Assembly (NCBI GenBank): GCA_018378255.1 | Contig: JAGZXV010000131.1 | Coordinates: 1-16,788, forward strand | DNA from: Clostridiaceae bacterium | Lineage (GTDB): Bacteria > Bacillota > Clostridia > Lachnospirales > Lachnospiraceae | Direction: 5' to 3' | DNA length: 16,788 nucleotides | Part shown: positions 13,584 through 16,788 of the stretch, piece by piece | How positions within the stretch are numbered: position 1 is the stretch's first letter | Layout: each line of letters starts with the position of its first letter | Translations under genes and position numbers: made by a program | The notes under the pieces: model-generated | What the model saw: only the letters and a program-made list of their open reading frames with translations | Told to the model about the DNA's origin: nothing | Database searches by the model: none

Positions 13584-14579
13584 ATGGCAAATGAAGAAAC
13601 GACGTTATTGGACGTAAAAAATCTGAAAACGTATTTCCATACATTTAAAGGCGTAGTAAAAGCAGTTGATGATGTCAGCTTTTCCCTGAAAAAGGGCGAG
13701 ATTCTCGGTATAGTAGGCGAATCCGGAAGCGGAAAGTCGGTTACCAGCTTCTCCATTTTAAAATTGGTGGAAGAGCCGGGAGTTGTACAGGCTGAAAGCA
13801 TTAAGTTTGATGGTAAAGAACTGACAAATTTGAGCGAGAAGGATATGACGCAGATCCGGGGAAAGGATATCTCCATGGTATTCCAGGATCCCATGACCTC
13901 TTTAAATCCGCTCTATACGATACAAAAACAGATGGAGGAAGTGTTGATCCTTCATGCGCCGCAGATGAATGCGGCCCAGAGGAAAGAGCGCTGCATTGAG
14001 CTCTTAAGGCAGGTGGGAATTCCTAATCCGGAAGACCGTTTAAAGGCCTATCCGCATGAGTTTTCCGGCGGTATGAGACAAAGGGTAATTATTGCAATTT
14101 CACTGGCCACGGATCCAAAACTGCTGATTGCAGACGAGCCGACCACAGCTCTTGATGTTACCATTCAGGCCCAAATCCTGAGATTGATGAAAAAATTAGT
14201 GAATGAAAAACATGCATCCTTGATTTTGATCACTCACGATCTGGCTGTGGTTTCGGAGATGGTTGATAAAATTAATGTTATGTACTGCGGCAAGCTTGTT
14301 GAAACAGGAAGCAATAAGGATGTGGTTTATCACAGCGCCCACCCGTATACAGAAGGCCTTCTGAACTCAATTCCTAAATTAAGAGAAGATAAAGACCGCC
14401 TGGATTTCATACCTGGTATGGTTCCAAACATGTTTGAATTACCTCAGGGATGTTACTTTGCACCGAGATGTAAATACTGCCAGGAGATCTGTAATAGAGA
14501 ACAGCCTCAAATGCAGGATTTGGGGAATGAGCACAGGGTAGCATGCCATTTTCCATTGATCTCGAAGGAAGTTAAATAG
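13584..14579 (+). CDS. Peptide ABC transporter ATPase (OppD/DppD-like)
   Basis: This is a 331-residue cytoplasmic ATPase with a complete ABC cassette: Walker A GESGSGKS (residues 45-52), Q-loop FQDPMTSLNP, signature FSGGMRQRV, Walker B LLIADEPTTALD and H-loop ITHDLAVV. The C-terminal oligopeptide-transporter extension carries a Cys cluster (GCYFAPRCKYCQEICNREQP, then VACHF) typical of OppD/DppD proteins, which in some relatives holds an iron-sulfur cluster. I prefer the ATG at 13584 because AGGGAG lies seven bases upstream. The ATG at 13578 abuts that site. It should pair with the next gene's ATPase. Confidence 0.94.
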   Translation: MANEETTLLDVKNLKTYFHTFKGVVKAVDDVSFSLKKGEILGIVGESGSGKSVTSFSILKLVEEPGVVQAESIKFDGKELTNLSEKDMTQIRGKDISMVFQDPMTSLNPLYTIQKQMEEVLILHAPQMNAAQRKERCIELLRQVGIPNPEDRLKAYPHEFSGGMRQRVIIAISLATDPKLLIADEPTTALDVTIQAQILRLMKKLVNEKHASLILITHDLAVVSEMVDKINVMYCGKLVETGSNKDVVYHSAHPYTEGLLNSIPKLREDKDRLDFIPGMVPNMFELPQGCYFAPRCKYCQEICNREQPQMQDLGNEHRVACHFPLISKEVK

Positions 14580-14589
14580 GAGGACCGCA

Positions 14590-15597
14590 ATGCAGGAACC
14601 ATTAATTGAAGTTAAAAATTTAAAACAGGAGTTCCGTCTCACAAAAGGTCTTCTACAGTCCCTTCGTTTTGAAGACGGAAAAATTGTAAAAGAAGATAAG
14701 ATTGTTCACGCTGTCAATGATGTCAGCTTTACGATCCAGAAAGGGGAGGTTTTCAGCTTGGTTGGAGAGAGCGGCTGTGGAAAATCCACGACTGCCAGAA
14801 CGATCATCCGCCTGTTGGAGCCGGCCGGAGGCCAGGTTTTTTATAAAGGAAATGATATCAGCCATTTGAAATCAAACCAGCTCCTTTCCTATAGAAAAGA
14901 TATGCAGATGATCTTCCAGGATCCTTATGCGTCTCTTAACCCGAAACAGAGGGTTGAAGATATTATTATGGAACCGATGCTGTTCCATAAGATTGTGAAT
15001 ACAAAAGAAGAAGCGAGAAAAAGATGTATGGAGATTCTGGAGCGTGTGGGACTCCGTCCGGAACAGGCATCCCGTTATCCGCACCAGTTTTCCGGCGGCC
15101 AGAGACAGCGTATCGGTGTAGCCAGAGCGCTGGCGGTGCAGCCTGAATTCATCATTGCCGATGAACCGGTATCCGCCCTGGATGTGTCCATCCAGGCCCA
15201 GATCCTGAATCTGTTGATGGATCTGAAAGATGAATTTAATTTCTCCTATCTGTTCATCGCCCATGATCTTTCCGTTGTACGCCATATCAGCGACCGTCTG
15301 GGTGTTATGTATCTGGGAGGGATTGTGGAAATGGGAGACAAAAATACAATCTTTGCGAACCCGCTTCACCCATATACAAGACTTCTGTTTTCCGCTGTTC
15401 CTACCGTAGGAGAAGATCCTTTGGTAGAAAGTGTGGAAATTGAAGGTGAAATTCCGAACCCGGTAAATCTTCCCAGCGGATGTTATTTTCATGACCGCTG
15501 TCCATATGCTACGGATTTGTGCAGAAAAGAACGTCCGGCATTGAAAGATATCGGAGGCGGACATTGTGTTGCCTGTCATCAGGTGCAAGGCGAATAA
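14590..15597 (+). CDS. Peptide ABC transporter ATPase (OppF/DppF-like)
   Basis: This is the second 335-residue ATPase of the transporter. It has Walker A GESGCGKST, Q-loop FQDPYASLNP, signature FSGGQRQRIGVARALA, Walker B FIIADEPVSALD and H-loop IAHDLSVVRH, all intact. The N-terminus carries an insertion relative to the partner (LLQSLRFEDGKIVKEDK) between the first strand and HAVNDVSF, which is usual for OppF-type subunits. A Cys-containing C-terminal extension (GCYFHDRCPYATDLC, then CVAC) parallels the partner. An AGGAGG site lies just ahead of the ATG at 14590, and the gap to the previous gene is 10 bp. Confidence 0.94.
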   Translation: MQEPLIEVKNLKQEFRLTKGLLQSLRFEDGKIVKEDKIVHAVNDVSFTIQKGEVFSLVGESGCGKSTTARTIIRLLEPAGGQVFYKGNDISHLKSNQLLSYRKDMQMIFQDPYASLNPKQRVEDIIMEPMLFHKIVNTKEEARKRCMEILERVGLRPEQASRYPHQFSGGQRQRIGVARALAVQPEFIIADEPVSALDVSIQAQILNLLMDLKDEFNFSYLFIAHDLSVVRHISDRLGVMYLGGIVEMGDKNTIFANPLHPYTRLLFSAVPTVGEDPLVESVEIEGEIPNPVNLPSGCYFHDRCPYATDLCRKERPALKDIGGGHCVACHQVQGE

Positions 15598-15636
15598 GCC
15601 TGTAGATTATTATCAAATGTAAAGAGGGGTATCATT

Positions 15637-16782
15637 ATGATATTGATAAAACAAGCAGATATCTATGGGCCGGAATCCATGGGAATCCAGGATGTGCTGC
15701 TTTGTGCCGGGAAGATAGAAGCAATTGGAAAAGACCTTTCCCCTGTCTGCGGATGTCAGGTTATCGATGCATCAGGGATGAAACTGATTCCCGGAATCAT
15801 TGACCGCCACGTCCATGTTACAGGCGGCGGCGGTGAAGGTAGTTTTCATACGAGAGCTCCCGAGGTCCGGCTTTCTTCTCTGATCCAGGGAGGTGTAACT
15901 ACAGTTCTGGGTCTGCTTGGAACGGATGGAATCACCAGAAGTGTTGAAAATCTTGTAGCAAAGGTAAAAGCTCTTAAAGAGGAAGGAATCAGCGCCTATG
16001 CTGTTTCCGGTTCCTATGGTTATCCGCCGGTAACGATTACTGGAGATCTTCAGAAGGATATTGCATTCATTGATGAAGTGATCGGTGTAAAACTGGCAAT
16101 TTCTGATCATCGGGCACCTAATATTTCCACAGAGGAATTAATCCGTCTGGCAAGTGATGTCCGGACTGCCGGTATGCTTTCCGGAAAAGCCGGAATTGTT
16201 GTCCTGCACATGGGAGATGATATACGGGGATTGGAACCAGTATTTGAAGCTCTGGAGAGGACCTCCATACCGATTAAAACATTCCAGCCCACTCACATCA
16301 GCCGTACAGATAAATTATTAAAGGACGGGCTGAAATTTGCCAAGATGGGCGGAACCATCGATATCACCTGCGGAGAATCCAAACGGGATAAGGTTGCCGC
16401 TCTCCTGAAAGAAGCGAAGAACCAGGGCGTTCCTATGGAAAACCTGACTTTCAGCTCTGACGGACAGGGAAGCTGGTCGAAATACGATGAAAATGGAAAA
16501 CTGCTGAAGATCGGCGTGTCCAGCGTGGACACCATCATAAAGGATCTGGCTTATCTTGTAAATGAAGCAGGTTTTGCATTAGAAGAAGTGATTCCGTTTG
16601 GAACCTCTAATGTGGCAAGAGCTCTTGAAATTGAGGGACTGAAAGGCCATATCCGTGAGGGTGCTGATGCGGATATCCTGCTGGTGGATGACAGTTTAAA
16701 TCTCGATACTGTGATTGCCGGGGGAAAAGTGATGATGCAGGGCGGAGAGATCCGGGTCAGAGGGACTTATGATGAAAGATGA
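15637..16782 (+). CDS. iadA: Isoaspartyl (beta-aspartyl) dipeptidase
   Basis: This 381-residue amidohydrolase is homologous to Escherichia coli IadA, which hydrolyses beta-aspartyl dipeptides in the cytoplasm with a binuclear zinc centre. All expected residues are visible: His58 and His60 (DRHVH), Tyr127 (SGSYGYP), Lys152 as the bridging carboxylated lysine (GVKLAISDHR), Arg159, His191 (HMGD), His220 and Arg223 (PTHISR), and Asp275 as the catalytic acid (SSDGQG). The GGGGEG loop after the HxH motif and the VxGLLGTDGITR segment are also IadA-like. The start ATG at 15637 has AAGAGGGG upstream. The gene lies 39 bp behind the second ATPase, so transport and hydrolysis are linked. It could be zinc- or other-metal dependent. 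The frame is complete at TGA 16780-16782. Confidence 0.95.
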   Translation: MILIKQADIYGPESMGIQDVLLCAGKIEAIGKDLSPVCGCQVIDASGMKLIPGIIDRHVHVTGGGGEGSFHTRAPEVRLSSLIQGGVTTVLGLLGTDGITRSVENLVAKVKALKEEGISAYAVSGSYGYPPVTITGDLQKDIAFIDEVIGVKLAISDHRAPNISTEELIRLASDVRTAGMLSGKAGIVVLHMGDDIRGLEPVFEALERTSIPIKTFQPTHISRTDKLLKDGLKFAKMGGTIDITCGESKRDKVAALLKEAKNQGVPMENLTFSSDGQGSWSKYDENGKLLKIGVSSVDTIIKDLAYLVNEAGFALEEVIPFGTSNVARALEIEGLKGHIREGADADILLVDDSLNLDTVIAGGKVMMQGGEIRVRGTYDER

Positions 16783-16788
16783 GATGGG
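16772..16788 (+). CDS. Possible start of a further gene, truncated by the window
   Basis: An ATG at 16772 (MKDEMG...) follows AGGGA (16761-16765) by six bases and overlaps the end of the dipeptidase gene in another frame. Only five full codons are visible, so this is a guess based on the ribosome binding site and close packing of the cluster. Confidence 0.2.

Noticed and set aside
14872..15588. Long minus-strand open frame (238 codons) inside the second ATPase gene
   Set aside because: It is antisense to a fully conserved ABC ATPase and has no recognisable family features.

Overview
The window looks like chromosomal DNA from a low-to-mid GC Gram-positive anaerobe of the Clostridia, most likely a gut Lachnospiraceae. 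This rests on the Phe-specific T-box leader ahead of pheS, strong AAGGAG-type ribosome binding sites, a MarR-MATE pair, a lipoprotein oligopeptide-binding protein with a Thr/Ala linker, and dispersed intergenic repeats. The species assignment is inference; no rRNA or tRNA gene is present.

Layout. Positions 1-292 hold an 80-bp repeat with a hairpin, a possible rightward promoter and a very long near-perfect inverted repeat (132-271). On the minus strand, a MarR-type regulator (2075-1644) overlaps a MATE efflux pump gene (1651-293) by 8 bp, and direct repeats lie in the regulator's promoter. Divergently, a sigma-A promoter and a T-box riboswitch with a UUC specifier lead into pheS (2579-3598) and pheT (4016-6436), the two subunits of phenylalanyl-tRNA synthetase. 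These genes are usually adjacent, but here 417 bp of repeat-derived, hairpin-rich DNA separates them. An 18-bp perfect terminator stem closes pheT. Two small unassigned membrane-protein genes follow (6600-6908 and 7081-7248), then 388 bp of gene-free DNA with another copy of the 80-bp repeat.

The right half is one functional unit. A minus-strand regulator (9631-7637) has an N-terminal sensory region, a PAS-like region, a sigma-54-activator type AAA+ domain and a C-terminal winged helix. It diverges from a plus-strand cluster: oppA-like lipoprotein, oppB- and oppC-like permeases, oppD- and oppF-like ATPases, and an iadA-like isoaspartyl dipeptidase with every catalytic residue in place. The simplest reading is a transporter that imports beta-aspartyl (isoaspartyl) peptides for hydrolysis in the cytoplasm, controlled by the divergent regulator.

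The most interesting observations are these. (1) The regulator's AAA+ domain has lost essentially every catalytic and sigma-54-contact residue, yet it is intact as a reading frame and sits opposite a sigma-A rather than a sigma-54 promoter. (2) A family of hairpin repeats occurs in three same-strand copies, with a compensatory base-pair change between two of them. (3) A long inverted repeat lies just downstream of a promoter-like sequence. (4) Repeats split pheS from pheT. No CRISPR array, phage, transposase or defence system was seen.
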